Made by a program: the position numbers and the translations under genes. Shown one piece after another: positions 1 through 11,501 of a DNA stretch of 64,000 bases. The DNA comes from Solea solea (taxonomy: Eukaryota > Chordata > Actinopteri > Pleuronectiformes > Soleidae). Position 1 is the stretch's first letter. The number at the start of each line of letters is the position of its first letter. The notes under the pieces are model-generated. The model saw nothing but the letters and a program-made list of their open reading frames with translations, was not told the origin of the DNA and did no database searches. The stretch spans positions 3,250,896-3,314,895 of the forward strand of contig NC_081142.1 of NCBI RefSeq assembly GCF_958295425.1. The letters run 5' to 3'.

Positions 1-3000
1 CAAACCTATTGTTTCTGTTTGACATCAACCACATTGCTACCTGTGGGCCAGCACAGACATGTAGCCATGGTCACAGGAGTTATATCTCTAGTATACTATT
101 TGATTATTTATCTTTGCACTAATCACGGATGTAATACTTCACACAATATACAAAACAAATACAGATACAATGCTATAAAAGAGACCGTTTAAATGAGATT
201 AGATGAAATTGTAAAGCGGCTTCAGTGAAAATCCAAGAACGGCTCACGTATTGTCGTTCTATTGATCTGTTTTCTTTAAAAAAAAAAGTTAAGTCTCTCA
301 AATCATCCTTTTCCTTCACTGAACACTAAAACAATGACCTCATCTTCCTACGACAGCTTTTCTCTTTTAAGTTGCCGTGCTCTGCTCGGATACTTGACCC
401 AAAAGAGCAAAGCACCGGCCAATTCTGAAGCAGACTCTGAAACACTCAGACAAACCATTGTTAAGTCTTGTATCCTGTGTATGATGTCCCTTTTAAAAAA
501 GAGGGGGTGTTACAGAGTTAACTTCACTCCAGTGATAAGTTTAACCTTTTTTAGTTTTGATCTAGAACTCCCATTGAACCTGCTCGACTGTATACGGCTT
601 TACCGGTCCAAACTGTATCGTACTGTACCAAACTGTACCATGATGGAAACACGGCTTTACATATACCACTGATTCCATACCAAATGGACCATAAAATCAC
701 ACTACCGGGCAGCACTATAAGGAATTTTATTAATGTAATAAATATAGCAGGATCTTTGTATAAAATGAGCTACAGAGTACTGCATGCATGACCTCTCCTA
801 ACAAGGCATTGCCTTGTCACCAGGGAGTGATAAACTGGCCAATTACACAAGGGGGAAACTATTGAGACGAAAAGAGACAAGATGAAGATGATCACACAAA
901 ACTTCAGTCCAGAAAGGCCAAATGGATACCGACACCTAAAGCTAGTCAAAGAGGGCTGTGGACAACACATGCACAAAAGCTGTTTGCACTGAGAGTTCAC
1001 TAGGACAAAGGTCGCGTGCAAGAATAAAACACGACACCCACCCAATCAGAGGGAAGAAGATGATGAAAGAGAAATTAACGAGAGAGAGAGCAGAGAAAGT
1101 TATCGAATTCTTTAAGAAATCAAATGCGAGTTGATGTGACTTCACTGCAGGGAAACAAGCAGGCAGATTTTTTCCTTTTCGGGTCATGGCTGCCTCCCTT
1201 ACTAATATGGCGAGTACTTACTATTCCCATCTGATAGCAGCTATGAAAGATTGATTCTTTCATCTTTCTCTTGCAAAGCAGAACAATGTTACACTGTGTG
1301 CTTCTCCGTCTTCTAGTTTGACATACACACACGAGAGAGAGGGGGGGGGGGAGACGGAGAGTGGGGAAAGAGGAAACCGAGACTGCATCTGATGGAAGAG
1401 GAGCAACAGCTGAGACTGGTGAAACAGCTGTATCTCTTCAAGGCCTGCACTGCTCCCCTCCCCCTCGTCCCCCTGAATGAGCCCCTCACACCCTTTTTTC
1501 TGACTCTCCTCTCCCACAGAGCAGTACGACCATGGGCTACAGCCTCTGGGTGCACACACACACAATATGTGTCAGAGTTACACAAACACGACTGGTTCAA
1601 ACCTCTGTTCTCCTTTCAGAGGACAAGTACAGACAGGACGCATGAGCTACTAAACATTTCTCTATTGACTAAAAATAGGAAAGACATTGTTTCGAGCGGC
1701 AATGTCATCCTCCCTCTTCTCTTCCCAAATCCCTCCAACCCTCCAGAGTTCTATCAGAAACTAAGTGTGAGACAAAAGGACATCCAGGTTACCCTCTCAC
1801 ATGCAAAGCACAATCAAACAAAGGACTGTCCATCAAGTCTTTTGAGGCACTAGACGTTTTTTTCCTGTATCATGAACACTGAATGAACTTGCCTGATGTG
1901 CTAATAACAGTCGCAGCTTTTGCTTTTAGAGAAAGTACATGTTGCATTCACCTATACAGGATTTCAATGGAAAAATGGAGGTCAGGTGACATTGGTGTGA
2001 ATGAGGCGAACAAATACCCAGTTTGACAGTTGGTGATGTAAAGTGTGGAAGTGCAGGCATGTAATTGCAAGTCTCTGTCTGCATGTCAAGACCAAACTAG
2101 TGCAGAAACCTGACAAAAGCGACAGGAAACAGGTTGTCTCAGTCACACCGAAAATTAAATGGAGTCTTTGAGGTGACAGAGACAAACACACCAGAAGTGA
2201 ATCATCGTCCTTTCATTCGTACGGAATGGAACAGGTGTTGTTCATGCGGTCAAAAAAAACTGTGTACCAGACACTCAAGTATGACGCGGATGAAATAAAA
2301 CAAAAGGATATGTAGGAAGCAAAAGTTGCAGCGAGCAAAAGAGGGAAGAGAGGTGGAATCGTGTTTGTCAGTGTCTGATCTATTGTCTTTGGCAGGGTTC
2401 AGGACCAAGTTCACAAGTTTCCATGACATAACCAAGACCGCTCTCAGTTCAGTTCCCAAGCCAAAACACTCAGAAGTTTAGACGGATAAATGAGGCTGTG
2501 TTGTGAGACCACAGAGGCTGACACAGACTGGTGGATCAGGAGACAATATGCAAGGGAAGTGGAAGGGAGCGGCATGAACCTGTTTACATTCAGATGGGCC
2601 AGTGGGGGGGGGGCTACAGTCCCCACTTTGTATTAATATTAAAACGATACCAATTTAACATCTGAGCAAATACATAAGTCAAGTGTAGTAACAGCAAGTA
2701 TCATAAAACTGACAACTCAGACAATGATAAATGTGGGTGTTTGCACATATATGTCCCAGTTATAAAACTGATAAAAATGCTGTCCACAACAGCCCAGCAT
2801 TAAACCAAACACATTGCCTAGTACTATTTTTATCGACAAGGACAAACCACAACTTGCTATTCCCAAACTAAAGCTTGAGGGCAGTCTGCCCCGGTGGTCG
2901 GCCGTCGGACAGTACATGGGGGACGAGTGTGTGATGCTGTGAGCCTGCTTTACAGATGTTTCAGCATGTTATATCAGCGTTGCAGAGAGATCTCCATGAT

Positions 3001-6000
3001 TGACTGATCGGCTCCACCAAATCAGAAGACGAGAAGAGACGCGGTCATGATGACGACTTGAACATTCTTCCATTCCATACACATTTTACAATGAATACAA
3101 ATACCAATAGAGCTACAACATGGTCATCTAGAGCGATGACCGACTGAAGAGATAAAAAATACTGCAGTTTATATGCGCCACCGCTGAGTCGTTTCCCTAA
3201 TGACGTATACGGACTACTGCTACCTCAATCTGAGATAACTACTGCTACAAACATGTTCTTGATCTCACATTTGACCCCCAACCTCATAATCCCAAACACC
3301 TACAACCTGCCCAGGCAATTCATTTGAAAAGGGCAATCAACCTGAGGTTTTGGGGGTTTGTTTTGCACTTTTCAGACTAATAAGGGAACATAAACTGGCC
3401 CCGAGTTGTTTTATCAATCGTTCAAATCATGCTAGCTCCTCTGTTCTCTCCTCTGCCTCAGCTCCTAATGTTACACACTGCAACTGACCTGACAGCAGGG
3501 CAAAGAGGCTGCTGTGGAAACAATGAACCGAGTGGCAACATCTTATTCAACGTTACAACACATCGGTTACAAAGAAACGTAGAGAAATTATAATACCATC
3601 TACTTTGTCAGCATCCGTTGTTTTACACAATCTCAGCGAGGTTGTGAAGCGAACAGCAATTTGTTGCACACGAGCTAAAACAAAGGCTGCCTGTTCAGTT
3701 TGGCAAAATCTTAAAATGTAGCACGTAGAACAGAAACAGAGATAACCTTGGATGAAAAACATAAGACAGTGCAACTCTGTCAGCATAACAAATGGTCAGA
3801 AAACAACCTGCCCAATACAAAGCCATGTATTTACTATGACGGTGACTATTTAGAGTCAGGGGATAACTGAAGAAGAGAGAGACTCTCAAACAACAGATGC
3901 ACAAGAGGATGGATCTGATAGGTTTTACTGTGATTTGACAGGCACTCTGCATTTGTAATCACTGCTCTATTCATGTCATGCACCTACCTAACTACAACTG
4001 ATGAGAGATGGCAAGAATACAGCGAGGCAATATTTCACAGATGAGGAAAGACATAAACATAAACTAGACTGATATTAGAACAATACCAGCAACTAGATTA
4101 ATATACACATATACTGAAGTGTCTGCCTCAAGCTTAATTTATTCCTCAACACTCAGTAAAAGATGTCCTACAACTAAAAGCATGTAAGCAAGTACTATCA
4201 CAACTAAAAGTGGGCAATAATTCAATAACAATATACATATATCGCAATATCATTTTATTCAACGTCAATATATCAAAGTCTCAGTATATCTTGGAGGTAG
4301 ACCAGGGTGATCTTTGCCATTTTTAGTAATAAATAAAAGTAATTAATTAGTATTAATTAATTAAATATTTGTTTTTAGGAACTTGATGTAAAGTCACTAA
4401 AACTCATTTTTTTCATGATTACCCGATTCATGTACTTTTAGTTTATACATTATTTTTTTTAATGAAAATACTGTAAATAAGTGCAGTGCAGTGATGACAT
4501 AAAACATCGATTGGAGAGGCCTGCCATCAGTGTTCTTAAATAACTCATTATTGGAGTTAAGCATTTGTTTGTATTATTTGTTATCAGTGAACAGTGAACA
4601 GTTTGGAGAAAAAAGAAAAATTGGCTAACTATGTATTAGGGCTGATGATTAAATGGCATCAATCATCAAGCACCTGCTGCCCTAATCTTGAAAAATTGGC
4701 ATTGGTATTGTCCACAGAAAAACCAATACCTGTCAGCCTCTACTATATGTCAATATAATTAGAGTAATTGGAGACACAACACATATTCGGTGTTAAATAT
4801 GTTGCCACTATAGGGATATTTAAAAACCAGATCAGTTACGGTTCAGCGCAGCTCCATAAAACCATGACTTGATATCAAACCTAAATGCTGTTGGAGTAAT
4901 CAGAAACCGTCATAAACCAGAACTTTGGTACATAGTTTTGGCACCAGCACTCTCATGTCATCAGACTGACATATTTACAAGAGACCCCTCACAACTAGCA
5001 GAAAAAAGGAGGAGGGGGCAGGAAGTGGGGTAGTGTGCACTGTGAATGCAGCATACTGTGTGTTTGCAAGGGGTGAAAATGTGGCTGTAACAAATATTTG
5101 TCTGAATTCTCTAAATTTTTTCCTGATGAGTACATAAGTCAAACATTCTTATTAATCTATCAGATTTTTTTGTAATCATTTGCATCTTCTTAAAACACAG
5201 AAAGATATGAAAATTAAGAAAGTTTTACAAGAAATTACAACATTAAGGAAATAGCCATAAAGATTATATCTGATTTAATAAGTTATGAGTTAATCTTCAG
5301 ATCTTCTGGTAACATTGAGGCCATTGTGACATGGGTTTATCTGTGTTTGTGTCTCAGCAGTCAGTCACAAGTGACTCTATAATGTCCCATTTCAACACAG
5401 GTTGTGTCCGACTGCTTTCGGTGGCTTCTACTTCCCCTACAGAATCACTGTGATTACAACACAGCAGGAACCTCATGATCATCACGCTCGGGGCAAGAAG
5501 AAGAGACTTTTTCAGAGGGGTTTTCTGTACTTCCTGAAATGTTGTTCTGTGGACAATGAAGAAGAACTGCTCATACCTAAGCAGTGAAACAGTGCCTACC
5601 ACTCAGATTTCTGAAGTTGGACACCAGGACAGTACATTATCCTCTTCTTTTATCTCGTTCTCACACATAGTCACGCACACAGTCTGCTAATCAGGTGCTG
5701 CTCATGCTCGCATCTACAACACCCACTTCAACTAACTGCCAGAAACATTAGAAGCACCCCATGTATAAAAAGTCTTTATCAATCACACATGAAATATTAT
5801 TATCAGGGTTAATTTAACTTGAGGTGCAGACAGAAACGTGCTCAGGATGTCAAAATTAAAAATTACAAAAGGTGACCAAGTTTGCATTTGTACTTGTAGC
5901 CAAGGGAGGGTAGGTATCAGAGGCAGACTGTGACTGACAACATGTGTCTTCGCAGGTCCATCTGTGCTGCTTGGATGTGCCAGACAAAGTTACCTTGGCA

Positions 6001-9000
6001 ACTGAGCTGCAGCTCTGATAGGAGTTCACAGAAAAGAAAAAGCTTAATGCAGCACAAATCGCCTCAAGAGTATGTACGCGACAGAGAAGCAAACATCAAG
6101 GCGACTGCTTCTAGGAAACTCAAACAAATGCTTGAGTGAACATGATGTAATGTAGAGCAAGGAAATAAGTTGAGAAACACCACGAGCTGAACCCGATGAC
6201 ACAAGCCCATTTAGTGATTTATCCCTTTCTCTTACAAACACACAGCGCTGATACTGAGAGGGGGAGTTTCATTTCACACACACACACACACAGATGTAAT
6301 CTCTAACTAATCACATTTACAGGCCTTGGACAGAGCAGCTACACAACAGTGATGAACAGATGGCCCACGTACACAAGGTATTGCTGGGATTAGCCTGGCC
6401 CGGAAGATGTAGGTGGTACGTAGAGTTACCAGGAGACAGTGTCTCACTAGTTCTTTAATAAATTACACAAGAGATGGGGGGGCAAAGAAGTTGCTGTGCA
6501 TCTATTAAGATATTTTTTATCAACATTTACATGCAGATGACTGTTATACACAAATTAAGACACAGTTCTTAAACCAAGTGTGCTCTTGTTTACTATTCTG
6601 TACGGTTGGGAAGCAACAGTTGCAGTTTGCACCTGTTGATTTGTTTTGTTTACAACAAGGAAGTGAATTAAAGACCAAAAAACCCCAACAAATATGAAGT
6701 GAAAATGCAATGCAGGATTTTTTCAATAGACACAGTACAAATGAAACGTGTGTTGCATAAGTCCCACGCTGCAAACCTGCATGCTGAATAGAATAAAGAA
6801 CCAACCACTTTACTAAAAAGACTTGGACAAATGATTCAGATGTACACATAATAAGCTTTCACTCATAATGTATCACTAACTAACACACCATTCTTCTTAC
6901 ATCAGCCCATATCATGAGGTAAAAACCAGGAAGAATTCCAAAAAGATTCCTTCTTTGACATATGGAGGTCTGGCAATCTTCAACATTTGGAAAGAATGAA
7001 GTTTCATCCGCGTCATCTCACCACTCAATCAAATAAAGCTTTCAGAACTAGTATGATTGCAATTGTGAACACTAAGTAATGAATACATGCATTCTACATC
7101 TCTTTTTTACCATTATATAAAAAAGAGGCTGCTGAATCAAATGAGATTGTAATGGCCCTTTTCTGCATGACACAATTCCACAGCAGCACTGTAAAGGCAT
7201 GCAAGTCATGAGTCTGAACCAGTGACCTCTGGGTCAAATGTTAAGTGTTGAGAACAGCAGCTCCACACAGCCATACTAGATATTGATATGGAACATTCCT
7301 CTGAGCCCTTTAAAATGGACTAGCAACAGCAATGTCAAACGGGACATTAACAAAGAGTGAGTCAGACAGAGGACTGAGTGGAAGGAGACGAAGAAGAAGA
7401 GGAGGGAAAAAAAGCCAGACTACTAGTAAAAAGTGATGAAACACATTGTGATTACCATTTCCACCAAGGAGTACGTGAGCAACGCAGCTTAAAAAGAGGG
7501 GCCAATTTAGATGAAAAATTCAGGGAAATGTAGATTATGGAATTTGTACATTGGTACATACAGGTATATTATCAATCAGTGCATATCTGGAGCTAATTTT
7601 GGATTCATCAATTTACATTAAACAATGGCCACTCCTATCATTCCATTTACAGAATCATTTGTCAAACAAATACAAAACCCAGATTTCAGCTGTGGTGAAA
7701 CTTAAAGAATGCAGAATAATATGCTATTTCTATACGCTCAGTCTTAATTAGAGTTCAGGGTTGCAGCAACTAATTGTCCACTCCTAACTATTATGATAAA
7801 CAATACATTTACACTTAATAAAAGTGTTGATATTTATAAATAAAATGAGATGATGTGAGTTAAGGTTCTTAAACGTACTTTGCTACAGTAAACTAAACAG
7901 GCCACGAGAACAACATCATCATGTTGAAGTTTGGACAACAATAGCTAGGGCTCCGTTATCTTGTTAAGGAAAATGTGCATCCCTGTGTGTTTCCGTCAAC
8001 TGTTGTAACGCAGATAATGGGAACACATTGGAATAAACAGTGGGAATGTTAAAAGGTGCAACTTAACGGAAATAAAGACCAACAACAGCTGTTGCTCTGT
8101 GGTGGCATTTTGTTGCCGTGATGAGTAAAAATTGGCCGACTGAATTAAAAAAAAATCAAGAAATCGCCATCTCCTATAAGTTTAGATGAAAAGTTCCGTT
8201 ATCCCAGCAATATCTTAACTCATCAGGATGAATTTTGTCATGTAAGATGATAATAACTGTAAGCAGATTCAGTTATATACAGATCCAGTGGATCAAATGT
8301 AAAAAATTCAGGTGCTGGTATGCATAATGCAGGTGATGAAGTGTTTAAGCCTTGGCGGAGGTCTGCACTCTGACTGCTCTTGTTATAGTCATATTATCTT
8401 CTCGTACAAGTAAGTGAAGGAATGTTGTGGTTTCGGTCTCCACATAATTCCTCTCACCTGCTGTATCGCAGTTTTTCCAGTACAACGGACTGTATAATTG
8501 GGAGGGAAATTTCAGTCATGTAATTTCCAAACATCCTCTTTAACTAGCTAATCCTGTTTCCAGTGTACTCTACCTATTTTTAATTTCCTGTATCCATTAT
8601 TTTTTAATTGCAAATCCAAAATGCTTTAAAAACATTTCACTCTTAATGACAATTAATGAACCAAATAAAATGATTTATCGAGAGAGAATTAATCGATTGA
8701 TCATAACAATAACTGTTATCGCCCTCAAGGGGCAAAAGGAAGAAGAAAATTGTTCCTTAATTGTCATTCTTCATAAACAAATATTTAAACAGTACATTAT
8801 GTCCATTTGAGTAGCTTACTGAGCATTGTTAGTGATATATTTAAGTCTTTAAGTCTGGACCCTCTCTTCCTCATGATCTAAAACCTTATTATTTTTTAAA
8901 TTTCAATCATTTCAGAGCCACAAGGGTGAAAAACACAGTCACCACTGCACCTTTTTCTGCGACCAATATGTGCTATGGCGGAGACAAGACAGGCTATAAC

Positions 9001-9711
9001 TGTACACACAACTGTTCGTGGGTGAACCCACGCCACACCCAAAACACTCCCCGGAGGGCAACTGTGCAGGGGGTTCGCCGCCAATGAGCTATCCACAGCA
9101 CAGCACAGAGAGGCTGCAGTGGGCATGGCTGCTAAATCAGCTTTACTGGGCTAACAAGCGGATAAATAGGTCGACCAAAAAGTCCCCCAGCTTCCCTGAA
9201 CACAAGCCAACTGTGAGGAGACTTGAGTAAACAAAGTAAAAATACTGCATCCGGGGAATCACGCGTGATAAATAACCGCCTGTCCACGCTCTGTTCACAA
9301 TGCTTTCTAATATTAGCATGTGTAACTCTATCTAACGCTAGCATGAATCGTTAGCTTAGAAAGGGGGAGCGCATGATTTATTACCAGCATGATAATCAAA
9401 CTCCCCCGCGCCGCCTCTTCCTATGCGTGGTTGTGGAGCAACTGTGTCTTCACGTGGGAGCAGAAGAACGTCCAAAAAAGGGTCTAATATGCATTACTGC
9501 ACCCAGAAATTGACAGTTTAAGCTACAATCCACCCGGAAAATAACCCCCGTCCCGCCTCTTGATGGATGCCGATTTTACTTAGATAATGGGAGCACCCTG
9601 CAATTAAAAACAAACACACCCAAACCATCCACGGGGCTTAGCTAGCTACGTCGACGGCTGGAAAGCCGCAAAATGAAAACAAACTTTGCCTCCCGCTGTT
9701 CGTAAACTCAC
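1..9711. other. Long stretch without recognisable coding sequence (probable intron or 3' region of a minus-strand gene)
   Basis: No open frame here matches a known protein, shows sustained codon structure or is bounded by matching splice sites. The open frames are short and mostly low-complexity. Because a minus-strand first exon with a good donor lies at 9,712-9,766, this stretch is most simply its first intron, possibly with later exons or 3' UTR that I could not recognise. Scattered degraded transposon ends are present: a hAT-like end (AGGGTTGCAGCAACTAA) near 7,758, ATATCG-rich remnants near 4,210-4,300, and a fragment near 588-640 (ACTGTACCAAACTGTACCA) shared with the element at 37.1 kb. 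Short (CA)n lies at 6,276-6,292. Confidence 0.5.
588..690. repeat. Fragment of GGTAC/ACTGTACC-rich MITE family
   Basis: The run with repeated CTGTAC and ACTGTACCA followed by ATGATGGAAACACGGCTT resembles the right half of the element at 37,142-37,478 (AACTGTACCAAACTGAACC, then ATGATGAAAACACAGC). It is a truncated or diverged copy of the same dispersed family. No target duplication was identified. Confidence 0.4.
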
Positions 9712-9766
9712 CGAAGTGCGCCGTTTTCTTGTCTTTATCCTCCTGCTGACATTCCAGCGGGTACAT
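9712..9766 (-). CDS. First coding exon of an unidentified minus-strand gene (partial)
   Basis: Read on the minus strand, an ATG at 9,766 opens 18 codons plus one base, giving MYPLECQQEDKDKKTAHF, and ends at a strong donor (CTTCG/GTGAGT). An in-frame TAA lies a few codons upstream, so this is the first in-frame Met. The exon is hydrophilic and lysine/aspartate-rich, with no domain. I do not recognise the protein. Support comes from the donor consensus, the adjacent CpG/GC-box region and position at the 3' end of a CpG-rich block; there is no homology support. The continuation was not found and probably lies towards or beyond position 1. The alternative is a non-coding first exon. Confidence 0.45.
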
Positions 9767-9945
9767 GAGAAGACAGCGTGCAGCTATCAGTTTTTAGGCT
9801 AACGCTCGGAACACGACGACGCGGCTCGCAACAGCTGTCCTCTGTTTTGAATGAGGGCTGAGGAGATTCACGTCTGCTGGGCGGAGCTATGGGGGAGCGG
9901 GCGGGGCAGTCCGCCCATCACCCCGAGCACCCCAGGTGGTCAGGT
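9767..9945 (-). promoter_or_regulatory. CpG/GC-box-rich promoter and 5' UTR of the minus-strand gene at 9.7 kb
   Basis: The block is rich in CpG (for example CGACGACGCGGCTCGC near 9,813-9,828) and contains a GC box of Sp1 type (GGGCGGGG) near 9,899-9,906, just upstream of the putative first exon on the minus strand. CpG density drops sharply beyond about 9,950. No TATA box was seen at a suitable distance. This fits a broad housekeeping-type promoter. Confidence 0.5.
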
Positions 9946-10674
9946 TAAATCTTTAAATATTGTCTCATTTGTATCTGCGAGATATTCAGGTTTGTAATCC
10001 AATATTTGGTCAAATCTGGACTTGGACACACACTGTTTGTTGTGGTGTCTTCAGGGAGAAAGCGCGGTGTGAGAGGTTTGAAACGAGCGCAAACTTCATG
10101 CCTGTGATTGTGGCTCCCTCTTGTGGCCAAAACACAAAAATGCAACACCAGCTCAAAGTGCAAAATCTCACTTTTACTAACCAGTCAAACTATGCAAATA
10201 AACCCCACAGTGAAATTACAAACATTTTTTTGCAAAAAAAACCCAGAAAAGATGGCTGGGATTCATTTAAAGAATCAGTATGCTATATTTGCAGAATGTT
10301 ATAAGTAAATTTTAGTGTGTATTCGCTTCCAATTAGAAATCATTTGGTTTCCATAGCCTCAGAATAAGCCATTCATATGTAGCAAAGGCAAAGGTCTTGC
10401 TTTGAGGTCACCATCCTGGGCCATTTATTACAATTTGCAGTGTCAACACTTAATTTTCCCTTATCCGTTCACATTGGACCTTTAACCAAAAATCTGGCTA
10501 AGACAACAGACAGACAGAATAACTAATTATAGTAAAATTATATCATAATCATAAAATATCAAAATATACAGCATGAAATTGTAATTTGTGTGATTCAGTC
10601 CATTCAAAAATATCCTGTGAGACCAGATCTAGAATTCATCTTTTTTTGGTTGATTTTTAGGTCCTTCCAAAAAA

Positions 10675-10860
10675 AAAAATACATTCACATTCAGTGTGAG
10701 AGTGAATGGTTGTTTGTCTCTATCTGTGTGTGGCCCTGCGATGGACTGGCGAACTGTCCAGGGTGTACCCCGTCTATCGCCCGATGTAGCTGAGATTGGC
10801 ACAGCACCCCCCGCGACCCTCTGGTGGAGGATAAAGCGGTAGATGATGACTGACTGACAT
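10675..10860 (+). repeat. SINE/LINE-tail dispersed repeat copy
   Basis: The segment contains the motif order GTGAGAGTGAATGGTTGTTTG, CCCTGCGATGGACTGGCGA, CTGTCCAGGGTGTACCCCG and GATTGGCACAGCACCCCC, ending in GGAGGATAAAGCGGTAGATG. The same order occurs at 39,695-39,925 and 61,925-62,055. It is a common fish retroposon 3' tail. The head is missing here. Confidence 0.65.
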
Positions 10861-11067
10861 TCACAATACTGTAATTAATGACAAACTGCTAAAAATCTGA
10901 ATTAAAATCAGTTTATTTCTTTCATAGATATGATTGAACTCAACAAGTAAAATTGTTAAATTAACATGGCTTCCTTAATGGAGTGAGGTAAAACATTCGG
11001 CTCCAGATAACAAACAACTTTTAACTTTGACTGAATACCAAAACAATGACAAAATGAAGTGTCAAAT

Positions 11068-11501
11068 TCATTCCCCAAATTTCAGCTGCCGTTCTTTTTC
11101 TAAACCATGCAGCTCCTTTGCTCGATTTTTCAGCTCCTCCGCTTTCTTCTCATCCTTCTCTGTACCATCGCCCAGTTTGTACATGCGACTTGCATTGGCA
11201 CAACCCCACACGTGTCCCAGCTCACAAGCTCTGTTGGCGTACTTCAAAGCTTGTGTCATATCTTTGGAATTGCCCGCAATGAACATAGTACTGAGGTTAA
11301 AGCATGAAGGAGCGAAGCCACCGGCACAGGCTTTCTCATAATACTGCCGCGCTGCCGTGATGTCAGGACCTCCTTCCATAGCTTGTCCATCATGGGCTAA
11401 CAGGCCAACGTTATGACAGGCATCCATAGACTTCTTTCCTCCAGCCTGGCAGGAGCGCATAAAGTATGAGTAGGCTGTTTTCAGACACTTGCTCACTCCA
11501 C
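11068..11501 (-). CDS. coa7: coa7 exon 3 (residues 83-226, stop)
   Basis: Encodes the remaining Sel1-like repeats from [13 protein letters not shown] to the stop at 11,068, ending ...KERQLKFGE. The acceptor is CCACTAG/GTGGAG. The C-terminus aligns with human ...QPLTFG. Confidence 0.95.

Noticed and set aside
1392..1853. 153-codon plus-strand frame
   Set aside because: No homology, low-complexity composition and no supporting promoter or splice signals.
5354..5602. 82-codon minus-strand frame in the left region
   Set aside because: No recognisable domain, and no acceptor/donor pair keeping frame with the exon at 9,712-9,766.
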